From: an uncultured Phascolarctobacterium sp.
Lineage (GTDB): Bacteria > Bacillota > Negativicutes > Acidaminococcales > Acidaminococcaceae
Assembly (NCBI RefSeq): GCF_937920985.1
Contig: NZ_CALDXR010000024.1
Coordinates: forward strand, 1 to 34,418
Direction: 5' to 3'
DNA length: 34,418 bases
Below, one piece after another: positions 7,975-15,328 of the stretch. Position 1 is the stretch's first letter. Each line of letters begins with the position of its first letter. Both the position numbers and the translations under genes were made by a program. Below the pieces are notes generated by a model. The model ran no database searches and was not told the DNA's origin. It saw only the letters and a program-made list of their open reading frames with translations.

Positions 7975-8787
7975 ATGCTGAAGATTATTGTACGCGGTGG
8001 CGGTGACCTGGCAACAGGCGTTATCCATCGCTTGTGGGGAGCGGGCTTCAAAGTTTTAGTGCTGGAATGCGCTAAGCCTGCGGCAATTCGTCGACAGGTA
8101 GCGCTGTGCGAAGCGGTGTATCAAGGCAGCGCTCAGGTAGAAGGTCTGACTGCAAGGCTGATAAACTCTCTTGCGGAGGCAGACGCTGTCTGGGAGCATG
8201 ATGAAGTTCCGGTGCTGGTTGACGCAGCAGCGGAGAGTGTGCATGCTTTTGCGCCTGATATTGTGATTGATGCGATTATCGCCAAGCGCAATCTTGCTAC
8301 AAGCAGTACAATGGCACCGCTCGTGATTGCCTTGGGCCCTGGCTTCAGCGTGGGCGCTGATGCCGATGTGATTGTAGAAACGAAGCGCGGTCATAACCTG
8401 GGACGCATTATCCGCAGCGGCAGTGCTGCACCTAACAGCGGTGTGCCCGGTAATATCGCAGGCTATAGTAAGGAGCGTGTGCTGCACGCACCCTGCGCAG
8501 GTGTTCTGCACGTTGTTCATGACATTGGCAACATTGTGGAAAAGGGCGAAACTATTGCAACTATTACTGACGGCAGTAATCAGGTGGCGGTAAAGGCAAC
8601 ACTGTCCGGTCTTATTCGTGGCATGATTCGCGATGGCTTTGCTGTTACCGAAGGCTTTAAAATTGCCGATATCGACCCACGTAAAGAAGAACTGGCCAAC
8701 TGCTTTACGATTTCGGATAAGGCGCGCTGCATTGCCGGCAGCGTCCTGGAATTAGTCTGCCGTTATGCACAGGAGAAACAAAAATGA
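7975..8787 (+). CDS. yqeB: YqeB/EF2563-family selenium-dependent Mo-hydroxylase protein
   Basis: A 270-residue protein of the EF2563 family, which co-occurs with selenium-dependent molybdenum hydroxylases (xanthine dehydrogenase or purine hydroxylase types). The N-terminus is an NAD(P)-like Rossmann start (IIVRGGGDLATGVIHRL). The conserved middle contains DAIIAKRN, a GPGFSVGADADVIVET block and RIIRSGSAAPNSG. The C-terminal part (about 165-225) resembles a biotinyl/lipoyl-like barrel (APCAGVLHVVHDIGNIVEKG). RBS GGGGAG is well placed. It follows yqeC by three bases and overlaps the next gene by four (ATGA), indicating translational coupling. The exact reaction is unknown; a role in inserting or protecting labile selenium or sulfur on the Mo site is inferred from the family. 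Confidence 0.85.
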   Translation: MLKIIVRGGGDLATGVIHRLWGAGFKVLVLECAKPAAIRRQVALCEAVYQGSAQVEGLTARLINSLAEADAVWEHDEVPVLVDAAAESVHAFAPDIVIDAIIAKRNLATSSTMAPLVIALGPGFSVGADADVIVETKRGHNLGRIIRSGSAAPNSGVPGNIAGYSKERVLHAPCAGVLHVVHDIGNIVEKGETIATITDGSNQVAVKATLSGLIRGMIRDGFAVTEGFKIADIDPRKEELANCFTISDKARCIAGSVLELVCRYAQEKQK

Positions 8788-9752
8788 AGGATTTAATGAA
8801 AAAAATACAGGCGCAGACTTTGGATTCACAGCCTTGCTATCTTGTTGCATTGATTGAGAGTGAAGGCTCTACTCCGCGTACCGGCGGCGCCTATATGCTG
8901 GTCGGAGAAAAAGGTTTGCTTTACGGAACCATCGGCGGCGGCGGTATGGAATATGCGGCGCAGCAGCTGGCGCAGCAGCGTCTGCGCTGCGGTGGCGGCA
9001 GCTTTGTAAAAACGTTTGACCTTTCTCCGGCAGCAGGCATGGCCTGCGGCGGCAGCTGTCAGGTGCAGTTCTGTTACCTGCCTGTGGGGGAAGAAACGGA
9101 GGATTTGGCAGAGGAAGCTCTTAGTGCAATGAAGCAGCGTGCTCCCTGGTGGTTTTTACTGCCTTTGGGTGAAGGCAACGCACTGCCGCAAATAAAAAAA
9201 GACCTGCAGCTTGCAGGTCGCAGAGGTGTAATCAATATAGATGGCTGCGCTTATTATGCGGAGCAGTATGATTATGACGGTTCGGTTTATGTTTTTGGCG
9301 CAGGTCATGTTGCGCGTGAGCTGGTGCCGCTTTTGAGTCATCTCGGCTTTAAATGCATCGTGCTGGATGACAGGGCGGAGTTTGCGGATGCAGCAGCCTT
9401 TCCGCAGGCGGAGCGCGTACAGCAGGTCGATTTTACTAAGCTGCAGGAGGTTTGCAGCCTGACGGCTAAGGATTATGCGGTAGTAATGACGCGCGGCCAT
9501 GTGCATGACGCCAATGTGGAGCGCTATCTGCTGACTACGCCGGTCGGTTATATCGGCATTATGGGCAGTAAAAATAAAGCTGCTATGGCTAGAGCAGCTC
9601 TGCTGGCGGACGGCTACAGCGAGCAGCAGCTTGCGCGTGTGATCACGCCCATCGGAATCGACATAGGCAGTGAGACGCCGGCGGAGATTGCGGTGAGTAT
9701 TGCAGCACAGCTAATCCAAACTAGGGCAGAACGCGTTTCAGAACGCGTATAA
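8784..9752 (+). CDS. XdhC/CoxI-family molybdenum hydroxylase maturation protein
   Basis: XdhC/CoxI proteins bind molybdenum cofactor and deliver its sulfurated form to xanthine dehydrogenase-type enzymes. The 322-residue product shows the N-terminal XdhC_CoxI signature (VALIESEGSTPRTGGAYMLV, TIGGGGMEYAA, MACGGSCQV). A C-terminal Rossmann domain begins with VFGAGHVARELVPLL and ends with an IGIMGSKNKA segment. It is translationally coupled to yqeB by an ATGA overlap. The last residues (AERVSERV) are encoded by two copies of CAGAACGCGT that belong to a palindromic repeat region running on into the intergenic DNA, so the C-terminal tail may be a repeat-derived extension. No hydroxylase subunit gene is in the window. 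Confidence 0.88.
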   Translation: MKDLMKKIQAQTLDSQPCYLVALIESEGSTPRTGGAYMLVGEKGLLYGTIGGGGMEYAAQQLAQQRLRCGGGSFVKTFDLSPAAGMACGGSCQVQFCYLPVGEETEDLAEEALSAMKQRAPWWFLLPLGEGNALPQIKKDLQLAGRRGVINIDGCAYYAEQYDYDGSVYVFGAGHVARELVPLLSHLGFKCIVLDDRAEFADAAAFPQAERVQQVDFTKLQEVCSLTAKDYAVVMTRGHVHDANVERYLLTTPVGYIGIMGSKNKAAMARAALLADGYSEQQLARVITPIGIDIGSETPAEIAVSIAAQLIQTRAERVSERV

Positions 9753-9946
9753 GGCATCATATACTTCATCGAGAGGGCCTTGACGTACTAGTAGTACGCC
9801 GTCGGGCCTCCATCTTCGTCTCCGGTACTTTCTCCGCGTTCTGTTTAAAGGGTAAAGTTATCAAATATTTTCTCTACGTTTTGTTTAAAGTAAAAGACAT
9901 CACATCAGTGCTCCTTCTTCGTCTCTGATACCTTCTCCGCGTTCTG
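9727..9946. repeat. Palindromic REP/BIME-like repeat region
   Basis: CAGAACGCGT occurs twice (9727-9736 and 9739-9748). Its inverse CGCGTTCTG recurs at 9835-9843 and 9938-9946. In between lies a hairpin with outer arms GAGGGCC (9773-9779)/GGGCCTC (9804-9810), one mismatch, and an inner perfect stem CGTACT/AGTACG. The segment CTTCGTCTC-N-TAC/CTTCTCCGCGTTCTG is repeated about 103 bases apart, and a weaker middle copy lies near 9870-9895. No gene is visible in 9753-10169. I read this as a degenerate interspersed palindromic element overlapping the xdhC stop. Confidence 0.6.
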
Positions 9947-9987
9947 CTGATGAGTGAAAGGTAATGCACCACATACTTTATCTAGAT

Positions 9988-10037
9988 AAAAATGAGCACC
10001 TCAAAGTAGCAAAAGTACGTCGTCGGTGCTCATTTTT
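9988..10037. terminator. Long stem-loop, probable operon terminator
   Basis: Perfect 13-bp arms AAAAATGAGCACC / GGTGCTCATTTTT enclose a 24-base loop. The loop (AGTACGTCGTCGG) resembles the right half of the hairpin at 9784-9810, so it may be a second member of the same palindrome family that doubles as terminator. Confidence 0.65.
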
Positions 10038-10109
10038 AAATTTCTCGCTTGAATTGCGAACGAAAAAGGCTATCTGATAAAATTTATACGGATTTTCTCT
10101 GTAATTTTC

Positions 10110-10139
10110 TTTACAATAAGACGTGATATGCGATAAAAT
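10110..10139 (+). promoter_or_regulatory. Candidate promoter of the purine permease
   Basis: TTTACA (10110-10115), an 18-base spacer and TAAAAT (10134-10139), about 30 bases before the start codon. No purine riboswitch-like fold is seen in the leader. Confidence 0.45.
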
Positions 10140-10169
10140 ATATGCATGAAAAAATGAAGGGGTGCTTAT

Positions 10170-11576
10170 ATGTCTAAGTTTGTTAAACTTTCTGAGGAAG
10201 CCTACAAGTTTGAAGGCAAGCTGTCTTTGAGCTCGGCTATTCCTTTAGGTCTGCAGCATGTTTTGGCTATGTTTGTCGGCAATCTTACACCGGTTCTGAT
10301 TATTGGCGGTGCCTGCGGTATTGTCGGCGGTGCCGGTTTTGAACAGCTGCAGGTTGTTTTGATTCAGAATGCGATGATTGTTGCAGGTCTAGTAACTCTG
10401 CTGCAATTATATTCCGTTGGTCCCTGCGGCGGCAAGGTGCCTATTATCATGGGTACAAGCTCCGGCTTTATCGGCGTATTTGCCGGTATCGTTGCAACCT
10501 TGGGCAGCGGTGTTGTCGCCTATGGCGCTATTATGGGTGCCTCGATTATCGGCGGCGTTTTTGAAGCAGTGCTTGGTCTTGTGCTCAAGCGCATCCGTCG
10601 CTTCTTCCCGCCTGTTGTCTGCGGCACTGTTGTACTGTCCATCGGTCTGTCGCTGATTTCCGTAGGTATCAATTCCTTTGGCGGCGGCTTCAAGACGAAG
10701 GACTTCGGTTCTATAGAAAACCTGTTGCTTGGTTTGTTTGTGCTTTGCGTTATTCTTTTCTTTAAGCATGGCACTAAGGGCTTTTTGAGCTCTTCTTCCA
10801 TTCTGCTTGGTATTATCGCCGGCTATATCGCTGCGATTTTCATGGGCTTTGTACTGCCTACAACCGCAGTTACGCCTGACGGAGTGGAATACACCAAATC
10901 CTGGGTATTGCATTGGGATAAGGTAGCGAACGCTTCCTGGTTCGCTGTGCCTCAGCTTATGCCGGTTGATATCGTATTTGATATGCGTGCTATTATGCCG
11001 GTATTGATTATGTTTGTTGTTACCGCAGTTGAAACTGTCGGTGATATTTCCGCAGTTGTTGAAAGCGGTCTGAACCGTGAAGCTACCGATAAGGAATTGT
11101 CCGGCGGCGTTATTTGTGACGGCATTGGCTCTGCTATTGCTGCTGTCTTCGGCGTACTGCCTAATACTTCCTTCTCTCAGAATGTTGGTCTGGTTGCGAT
11201 GACGAAGATTGTTAACCGTTTTGCTTTGGCAACCGGTGCGGTATTCCTGATTCTCTGCGGCCTGATTCCGAAGCTGGGCGCTTTGGTTTCCATTATGCCG
11301 CAATCCGTTCTGGGCGGCGCTGCTGTAATGATGTTCTCCTCGATTGTTGTCAGCGGTATTCAGCTGGTTACCAAGGATAAGCTCAATCCGCGCAGCCTGA
11401 CGATTATTTCCGTTGCCTTAGGCGTTGGCTACGGCATGGGCGCTACACCCGGCATTCTTGCACACTGCCCGGAGGCTATGCGCATGATGTTCGGTGAATC
11501 CGGCATTGTTCCGGCAGCCTTTGTAGCAATTCTGCTGAATGTTATTCTGAATAGGGGCGAAGACGCTCAAGCTTAG
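10170..11576 (+). CDS. NCS2-family xanthine/uracil permease
   Basis: A proton-coupled nucleobase transporter of the inner membrane, 468 residues with about 12-14 hydrophobic segments. Family marks are LGLQHVLAMFVGNLTPVLI near the N-terminus, PVVCGTVVLSIGLSL in the middle, and the NCS2 signature region SQNVGLVAMTKIVNR (about 338-352). The VTAVETVGDISA segment carries the conserved acidic residue of the binding site. RBS AAGGGGTG. Neighbouring genes mature xanthine dehydrogenase-type hydroxylases, so xanthine or another oxidised purine is the likely substrate rather than uracil; this is inference from context. The last 35 bases overlap, on the opposite strand, the end of the mocA-like gene. Confidence 0.9.
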   Translation: MSKFVKLSEEAYKFEGKLSLSSAIPLGLQHVLAMFVGNLTPVLIIGGACGIVGGAGFEQLQVVLIQNAMIVAGLVTLLQLYSVGPCGGKVPIIMGTSSGFIGVFAGIVATLGSGVVAYGAIMGASIIGGVFEAVLGLVLKRIRRFFPPVVCGTVVLSIGLSLISVGINSFGGGFKTKDFGSIENLLLGLFVLCVILFFKHGTKGFLSSSSILLGIIAGYIAAIFMGFVLPTTAVTPDGVEYTKSWVLHWDKVANASWFAVPQLMPVDIVFDMRAIMPVLIMFVVTAVETVGDISAVVESGLNREATDKELSGGVICDGIGSAIAAVFGVLPNTSFSQNVGLVAMTKIVNRFALATGAVFLILCGLIPKLGALVSIMPQSVLGGAAVMMFSSIVVSGIQLVTKDKLNPRSLTIISVALGVGYGMGATPGILAHCPEAMRMMFGESGIVPAAFVAILLNVILNRGEDAQA

Positions 11577-12150
11577 TTTTATCCTGCTGGGTATCGATAT
11601 CCAGCAGCTCGTTGATATCCTGAACCGGTACTTTTACTACCAGTTCAGGATATTTTTTTGTCAGTACGGAACCACCCTTATCCTGCGGCAGCTGCTGCAG
11701 CTCGTCGGCAAATCTTGCAGGGAAGATGATAGGATTGCCGGGAGTTTCTTCGTAATACAGGCGATGGATTTTTTGCGGCTGTGATAAAAAGCTTTCAGCA
11801 AGGCGGATAAGTGTTGTCTGCTGTAAAAGCGGCTGGTCGCCAACGGCGAAGAGCAGGCCAGCGGCCTGAGGCAGGTGCTGTAGCATATAAGCAGTGCCTA
11901 AGCGAACGGTGTCGCTCAGATAGGGCTTGTCATGGAGCAGGCAGGGGATTTGCTGCTGCGCGCAGATTTCAGCAACCTCTGTATGGCGTGTGACAACGAT
12001 ACGCTTGGCGAAAAGTCTTTGGCTGATATCAAGGATGTGCTGCAGCATGGGCGCTCCGTCGATGGCTGTCAGCAGCTTGTTGGCACCGAAGCGGCGGCCT
12101 ACGCCGGACGCCAGGATGATGCAGGCTATGTTAGAATATTTTACGTTCAT
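11542..12150 (-). CDS. MocA/MobA-like molybdenum cofactor nucleotidyltransferase
   Basis: A 202-residue NTP-transferase. MocA makes molybdopterin cytosine dinucleotide, the cofactor form used by many bacterial hydroxylases of the xanthine dehydrogenase family. The N-terminal nucleotide-binding motif is IILASGVGRRFGANKLL, followed later by VGDQPLL (metal/NTP-binding aspartate) and NPIIFPARF near the C-terminal third. The ATG at 12150 has GTGAGGT eight bases upstream. It converges on and overlaps the permease by 35 bases with no terminator in between. Its position beside yqeC, yqeB and xdhC completes a maturation set. MobA (guanylyl) is the alternative, but hydroxylase context favours MocA. Confidence 0.82.
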   Translation of the reverse strand: MNVKYSNIACIILASGVGRRFGANKLLTAIDGAPMLQHILDISQRLFAKRIVVTRHTEVAEICAQQQIPCLLHDKPYLSDTVRLGTAYMLQHLPQAAGLLFAVGDQPLLQQTTLIRLAESFLSQPQKIHRLYYEETPGNPIIFPARFADELQQLPQDKGGSVLTKKYPELVVKVPVQDINELLDIDTQQDKTKLERLRPYSE

Positions 12151-12251
12151 AAAGTTACCTCACGGTTTTGATTATATATCATTATTATAAGGCTGAAAGC
12201 AGGAGCTAACAAGCGGGGGAGTACCGGTTAGCGGAAGAATATATTTTATCC

Positions 12252-12290
12252 GCAAAAACAAAAAACTCTGTAACCGAAGTTACAGAGTTT
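12252..12290 (-). terminator. Terminator of tRNA-Arg (minus strand)
   Basis: A perfect 12-bp stem AAACTCTGTAAC/GTTACAGAGTTT with a TTCG tetraloop on the minus strand, followed by TTTGTTTTTG. Confidence 0.88.
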
Positions 12291-12299
12291 AGTTTCAAG

Positions 12300-12376
12300 T
12301 GGTGGCCCTGGCAGGATTCGAACCTGCGACCTTTTGATTCGTAGTCAAACGCTCTATCCAACTGAGCTACAGAGTC
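12300..12376 (-). tRNA. tRNA-Arg (ACG anticodon)
   Basis: On the minus strand: D-arm GCTC/GAGC, anticodon arm TTTGA-CTACGAA-TCAAA (anticodon ACG, normally read as ICG), T-arm GCAGG-TTCGAAT-CCTGC and an encoded CCA. The acceptor pairs GACTCTG with CAGGGCC, leaving an A2-C71 mismatch and one wobble. The mismatch is unusual (see findings). A consensus promoter and a strong terminator flank the gene. Confidence 0.92.
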
Positions 12377-12411
12377 ACATCAGCGTTGCTGTTGTTTCAA
12401 GCAACAATGAT

Positions 12412-12440
12412 ATTATAGCGAAAAGTGAGCTTCTTGTCAA
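12412..12440 (-). promoter_or_regulatory. Consensus promoter of tRNA-Arg
   Basis: On the minus strand a perfect TTGACA (12435-12440), a 17-base spacer and a perfect TATAAT (12412-12417). Confidence 0.88.
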
Positions 12441-12452
12441 CACTTTTTGCAA

Positions 12453-13268
12453 TTATTTTCTAGATTTTTTTTCGACAACTTTTTCTTTGGCAACAGGCTG
12501 ATGTTTTTCCAGCCAGCCACAGTAAATGAAGAAGCCTAAGGCAACGAGGAAGAAGCCTAAGCTGGTTGCCTGAGCGGACTTCAGTCCGAACATCCAGGGC
12601 TCGGCGTAATCACCGCGCAGCATTTCCAAAAAGAAGCGGACTACGGAATAAAGCATGGCGTACATACATAAAGCCTGACCGCGTGCATGCTTTGTAGTGC
12701 GGAATAAAAGCAGCAGGGCAAAAATGACGATGTCCAGCTGACCTTCCCAAACCTCTGCCGGCCACAGGGGTACGGGGCCGTAGGTTTTGTAGGCCAGAGT
12801 ACCTTCCGGGTACAGAATACCAAAGCTACCGCCGGTAGGTGTGCCGAAGGCGTCACCGTTGAGCAGGTTGGCCATGCGTCCGATGGACTGACCGATAAGC
12901 AGAGAAGGCGAAATGATATCCGCCAGAGCTACCCAGTCGATGTCATGCATTTTGCAGTAAACTATGCCTGCCGCAATGCCTGCCAGCATACCGCCTTGCA
13001 CGGCCATGCCACCCTGCCAGACGAAGGGGATTTCCAGCAGATGATGGCTGTAGTAATCCCAGTCGAAGAAGAAAACGTCCCACAGCCTGCCGCCGATGAG
13101 ACCGGCAAAGCCGCCGTAGATACCGATGTCTAAAATGTGCTCGTGCCAGCGTCCGTCCTGCTTAGCCAAAAAGTAGGCAGTGCCGGTGGCCAGAAAAATT
13201 GCTGTACAGAGCATCAGACCATACATGCGTATGGGAAAATCGCCGATAAAAAAGAGATATTGATGCAT
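12453..13268 (-). CDS. lgt: Prolipoprotein diacylglyceryl transferase Lgt
   Basis: Transfers diacylglycerol from phosphatidylglycerol to the lipobox cysteine of prolipoproteins at the inner membrane. The 271-residue product has about seven hydrophobic segments and the Lgt signature GRMANLLNGDAFG (130-142, with the key Arg131). RGDYAEPW lies in the C-terminal third. AGGAGG precedes the ATG at 13268. The segment usually ending in HGG reads GGMAVQGG (86-93), with Gln91 where many family members have His. A charged Lys-rich tail follows the last membrane segment. It stands alone on the minus strand upstream of tRNA-Arg. Confidence 0.93.
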   Translation of the reverse strand: MHQYLFFIGDFPIRMYGLMLCTAIFLATGTAYFLAKQDGRWHEHILDIGIYGGFAGLIGGRLWDVFFFDWDYYSHHLLEIPFVWQGGMAVQGGMLAGIAAGIVYCKMHDIDWVALADIISPSLLIGQSIGRMANLLNGDAFGTPTGGSFGILYPEGTLAYKTYGPVPLWPAEVWEGQLDIVIFALLLLFRTTKHARGQALCMYAMLYSVVRFFLEMLRGDYAEPWMFGLKSAQATSLGFFLVALGFFIYCGWLEKHQPVAKEKVVEKKSRK

Positions 13269-13301
13269 TATGGATAAAGCCTCCTAAAAAATCTAACTAA
13301 T

Positions 13302-13330
13302 ATTTTAACACATTCCGGCATTTTTATCAG
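13302..13330 (-). promoter_or_regulatory. Candidate promoter of lgt
   Basis: On the minus strand CTGATA (13325-13330), a 17-base spacer and TAAAAT (13302-13307) with an extended TG-T in front. Confidence 0.5.
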
Positions 13331-13413
13331 CGAAAAAGTTGTGATTTCTTTATTCAGAAAGCTTATTGAATTTAACAGCGAAGATAGTATTGCGTGACAT
13401 GTTGCTTATGTCA

Positions 13414-13443
13414 TTATCCACAGCGTCAATATTATGATATAAT
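13414..13443 (+). promoter_or_regulatory. Extended -10 promoter of the alcohol dehydrogenase, with a DnaA-box-like -35 region
   Basis: TG-A-TATAAT (13435-13443) is a perfect extended -10. The -35 position holds TATCCA, part of TTATCCACA (13414-13422), which matches the DnaA-box consensus. Nearly the same 29 bases occur in front of the AAA-ATPase gene (19735-19763, minus strand). Confidence 0.55.
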
Positions 13444-13497
13444 GAGGGAAGCGATATGAGCTTTATGGAAGCAAAAATAGAGAAAGAAGGTCTGTAA

Positions 13498-14535
13498 ATG
13501 ATGAAGGCATTGACTTATATTGAACACGGTAAGTTTGCTCTGCAGGAAAAGGCCAAGCCGCAGCTTGTTTCTGCGCGTGATGCTCTCGTGCGCGTAACCT
13601 TGGGAAGCATCTGCACCAGTGATTTGCACATTAAACATGGTTCGGTACCGCGTGCTGTGCCGGGAATTACCGTAGGCCATGAAATGGTTGGCGTGGTGGA
13701 AGCGGTCGGCGCTGAGGTAAAAACCGTGAAGCCCGGTGACCGTGTGACGGTAAATGTAGAAACGTTCTGCGGCGAATGCTTCTTCTGCAAGAAGGGTTTT
13801 GTCAACAACTGCACCGATCCTCATGGCGGCTGGGCGCTTGGCTGCCGCATTGACGGCGGACAGGCGGAATTTGTGCGTGTACCCTATGCCAATCAGGGCC
13901 TTAACAAAATTCCTGACAATGTCAGCGATGAGCAAGCGCTTTTTGTGGGCGATATTCTTGCTACCGGCTTTTGGGCAACACGCATTTCGGAAATCACCGA
14001 GGAGGATACCGTGCTGATTATCGGTGCCGGTCCGACGGGTATTTGCACCCTGCTGTGCGTTATGCTGAAGCAGCCGAAGCGCATTATCATCTGCGAGAAG
14101 GATGCTGCCAGAGCGGAGTTTGTCAGCAAGCATTATCCCGATGTACTGCTTTGCGAGCCTGAGGAATGCGAAGCGTTTGTTAAGGAGCATTCCGACCACG
14201 GCGGTGCGGACGTTGTTCTGGAGGTTGCCGGCGGTCGCGACACCTTCCAGCTCGCGTGGAAATGCGCGCGTCCGAATGCTATCGTAACGGTTGTGGCGCT
14301 CTACGATGAAGCGCAGAGCCTGCCTTTGCCCGATATGTACGGCAAGAACCTTATTTTTAAAACCGGTGGCGTGGATGGCTGCGACTGTGCGGAGATTCTG
14401 CGCCTGATTGAAGAAGGCAAAATTGATACCACGCCGCTGATTACACATCGCTTCAAGCTGGCGGATATCGAGGAAGCTTACCGCATTTTCGAAAACAGAT
14501 TAGACGGAGTTATCAAGATAGCGATTACCGAATGA
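13498..14535 (+). CDS. Zinc-dependent alcohol dehydrogenase (MDR family)
   Basis: An NAD(P)-dependent oxidoreductase of the medium-chain family, 345 residues. Catalytic zinc ligands are C39 (ICTSD) and H61-E62 (GHE). The structural zinc lobe has C91, C94, C97 and C105 (CGECFFCKKGFVNNC). The Rossmann motif GAGPTG lies near residue 180. It resembles sorbitol/threonine or secondary-alcohol dehydrogenases, but the substrate cannot be assigned. Two adjacent ATGs (13498 and 13501) are possible, with AGAAGG upstream. The carbonic anhydrase follows 36 bases after the stop without a terminator, so the pair is probably one transcript. Confidence 0.88.
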   Translation: MMKALTYIEHGKFALQEKAKPQLVSARDALVRVTLGSICTSDLHIKHGSVPRAVPGITVGHEMVGVVEAVGAEVKTVKPGDRVTVNVETFCGECFFCKKGFVNNCTDPHGGWALGCRIDGGQAEFVRVPYANQGLNKIPDNVSDEQALFVGDILATGFWATRISEITEEDTVLIIGAGPTGICTLLCVMLKQPKRIIICEKDAARAEFVSKHYPDVLLCEPEECEAFVKEHSDHGGADVVLEVAGGRDTFQLAWKCARPNAIVTVVALYDEAQSLPLPDMYGKNLIFKTGGVDGCDCAEILRLIEEGKIDTTPLITHRFKLADIEEAYRIFENRLDGVIKIAITE

Positions 14536-14571
14536 TTTTTTGGCAAAGTATGTTCTAAGAGGGGCGATTTT

Positions 14572-15144
14572 ATGATTAAGCATATAACAACAACACCGGC
14601 AAAGGCCTTAGAAAAATTAAAAGCAGGCAACGCCAGCTATATTGATGCCAAGGTCAACAGCGAGGACATTTCGCAGGCAAAGAGAACAGATACCTTGGTT
14701 AACGGTCAGAAGCCTTATGCGATTATTATTACCTGCTCTGATTCCCGCGTGATTCCGGAGAATATTTTTATGACAGGTATCGGCGAGCTGTTTGTTATCC
14801 GTATTGCCGGTAATGTGATTGATGAGCATCAGCTGGGCAGTATTGAATACGCTGCCAGTCATCTGGGCGCACCGTTGATTGTTGTTATGGGGCATACACA
14901 TTGCGGTGCGGTGCATGCTGCAATCAATCACGATCCGGAGGGCTATATCAAATTTATCACGGATAAAATCAAAGCAGCGATTGGCGACGAGTGCGACCCG
15001 TATAAGGCAGCCTGCCTGAATGTCAAAAGCTGTGAAGCGGAAATCGAAGCAAGCCTGGAGATTCAAAAGGTTGAGCATCAGGAAGGCTTGCGCGTTATCG
15101 GTGCCATGTACCATCTGGAGAATGGTGTGGTAGATTTTATCTAA
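14572..15144 (+). CDS. Beta-class carbonic anhydrase
   Basis: Interconverts CO2 and bicarbonate in the cytoplasm. The 190-residue product carries all zinc-site and catalytic motifs of beta carbonic anhydrases: C55-S-D57-S-R59, H108 and C111 (GHTHCGA). AGAGGGG lies upstream of the ATG at 14572. It sits downstream of the zinc alcohol dehydrogenase, ends in a terminator and precedes aspartase. Bicarbonate supply for carboxylation reactions in a fermenter is a plausible role, inferred from context. Confidence 0.95.
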   Translation: MIKHITTTPAKALEKLKAGNASYIDAKVNSEDISQAKRTDTLVNGQKPYAIIITCSDSRVIPENIFMTGIGELFVIRIAGNVIDEHQLGSIEYAASHLGAPLIVVMGHTHCGAVHAAINHDPEGYIKFITDKIKAAIGDECDPYKAACLNVKSCEAEIEASLEIQKVEHQEGLRVIGAMYHLENGVVDFI

Positions 15145-15160
15145 AGCAGATTATTTTGAG

Positions 15161-15197
15161 CTGCCTTGAGCTTAGCGTCTTAAGGCAGTTCTTCTTT
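15161..15197 (+). terminator. Terminator after carbonic anhydrase
   Basis: CTGCCTTGAG pairs with CTTAAGGCAG (one wobble) around an eight-base loop and is followed by TTCTTCTTT. Confidence 0.75.
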
Positions 15198-15231
15198 GTA
15201 AGTAAATTTCTCAAAATTCGCAATAATGTGC

Positions 15232-15260
15232 TTGACAGAATGGTGGCTTGAATGTATTAT
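15232..15260 (+). promoter_or_regulatory. Strong promoter of aspA
   Basis: A perfect TTGACA (15232-15237), a 17-base spacer and TATTAT (15255-15260), giving a leader of about 60 bases before the aspA ATG. Confidence 0.82.
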
Positions 15261-15273
15261 GTATACATAATAC
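15254..15273. promoter_or_regulatory. 20-bp perfect palindrome, candidate repressor operator
   Basis: GTATTATGTA is followed directly by its reverse complement. The palindrome covers the -10 box and the likely transcription start of aspA, an ideal place for a repressor. Its centre TGTATACA resembles GntR/FadR-type operators. No regulator gene is adjacent. Confidence 0.65.
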
Positions 15274-15328
15274 AGATTTCGATTAAAAGCAGCTTTTACA
15301 CGCTTTTGAAGAAGGAGGCAAATGTATT

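Noticed and set aside
10040..10169. Purine or xanthine riboswitch upstream of the permease
   Set aside because: The leader after the likely start site is only about 25 bases and no three-way junction can be drawn.
10407..11303. Antisense frame of 298 codons over the purine permease
   Set aside because: It is a shadow of a clear membrane transporter, hydrophilic with odd Asn/Arg/His-rich composition, and lacks a ribosome site.
13414..13422. DnaA box as a replication origin
   Set aside because: A single consensus box inside a promoter, with no cluster of boxes, no AT-rich unwinding region and no dnaA or dnaN nearby.
13432..14448. Antisense open frame of 338 codons over the alcohol dehydrogenase
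   Set aside because: It overlaps a clear zinc dehydrogenase; the antisense product has low-complexity composition and no domain.
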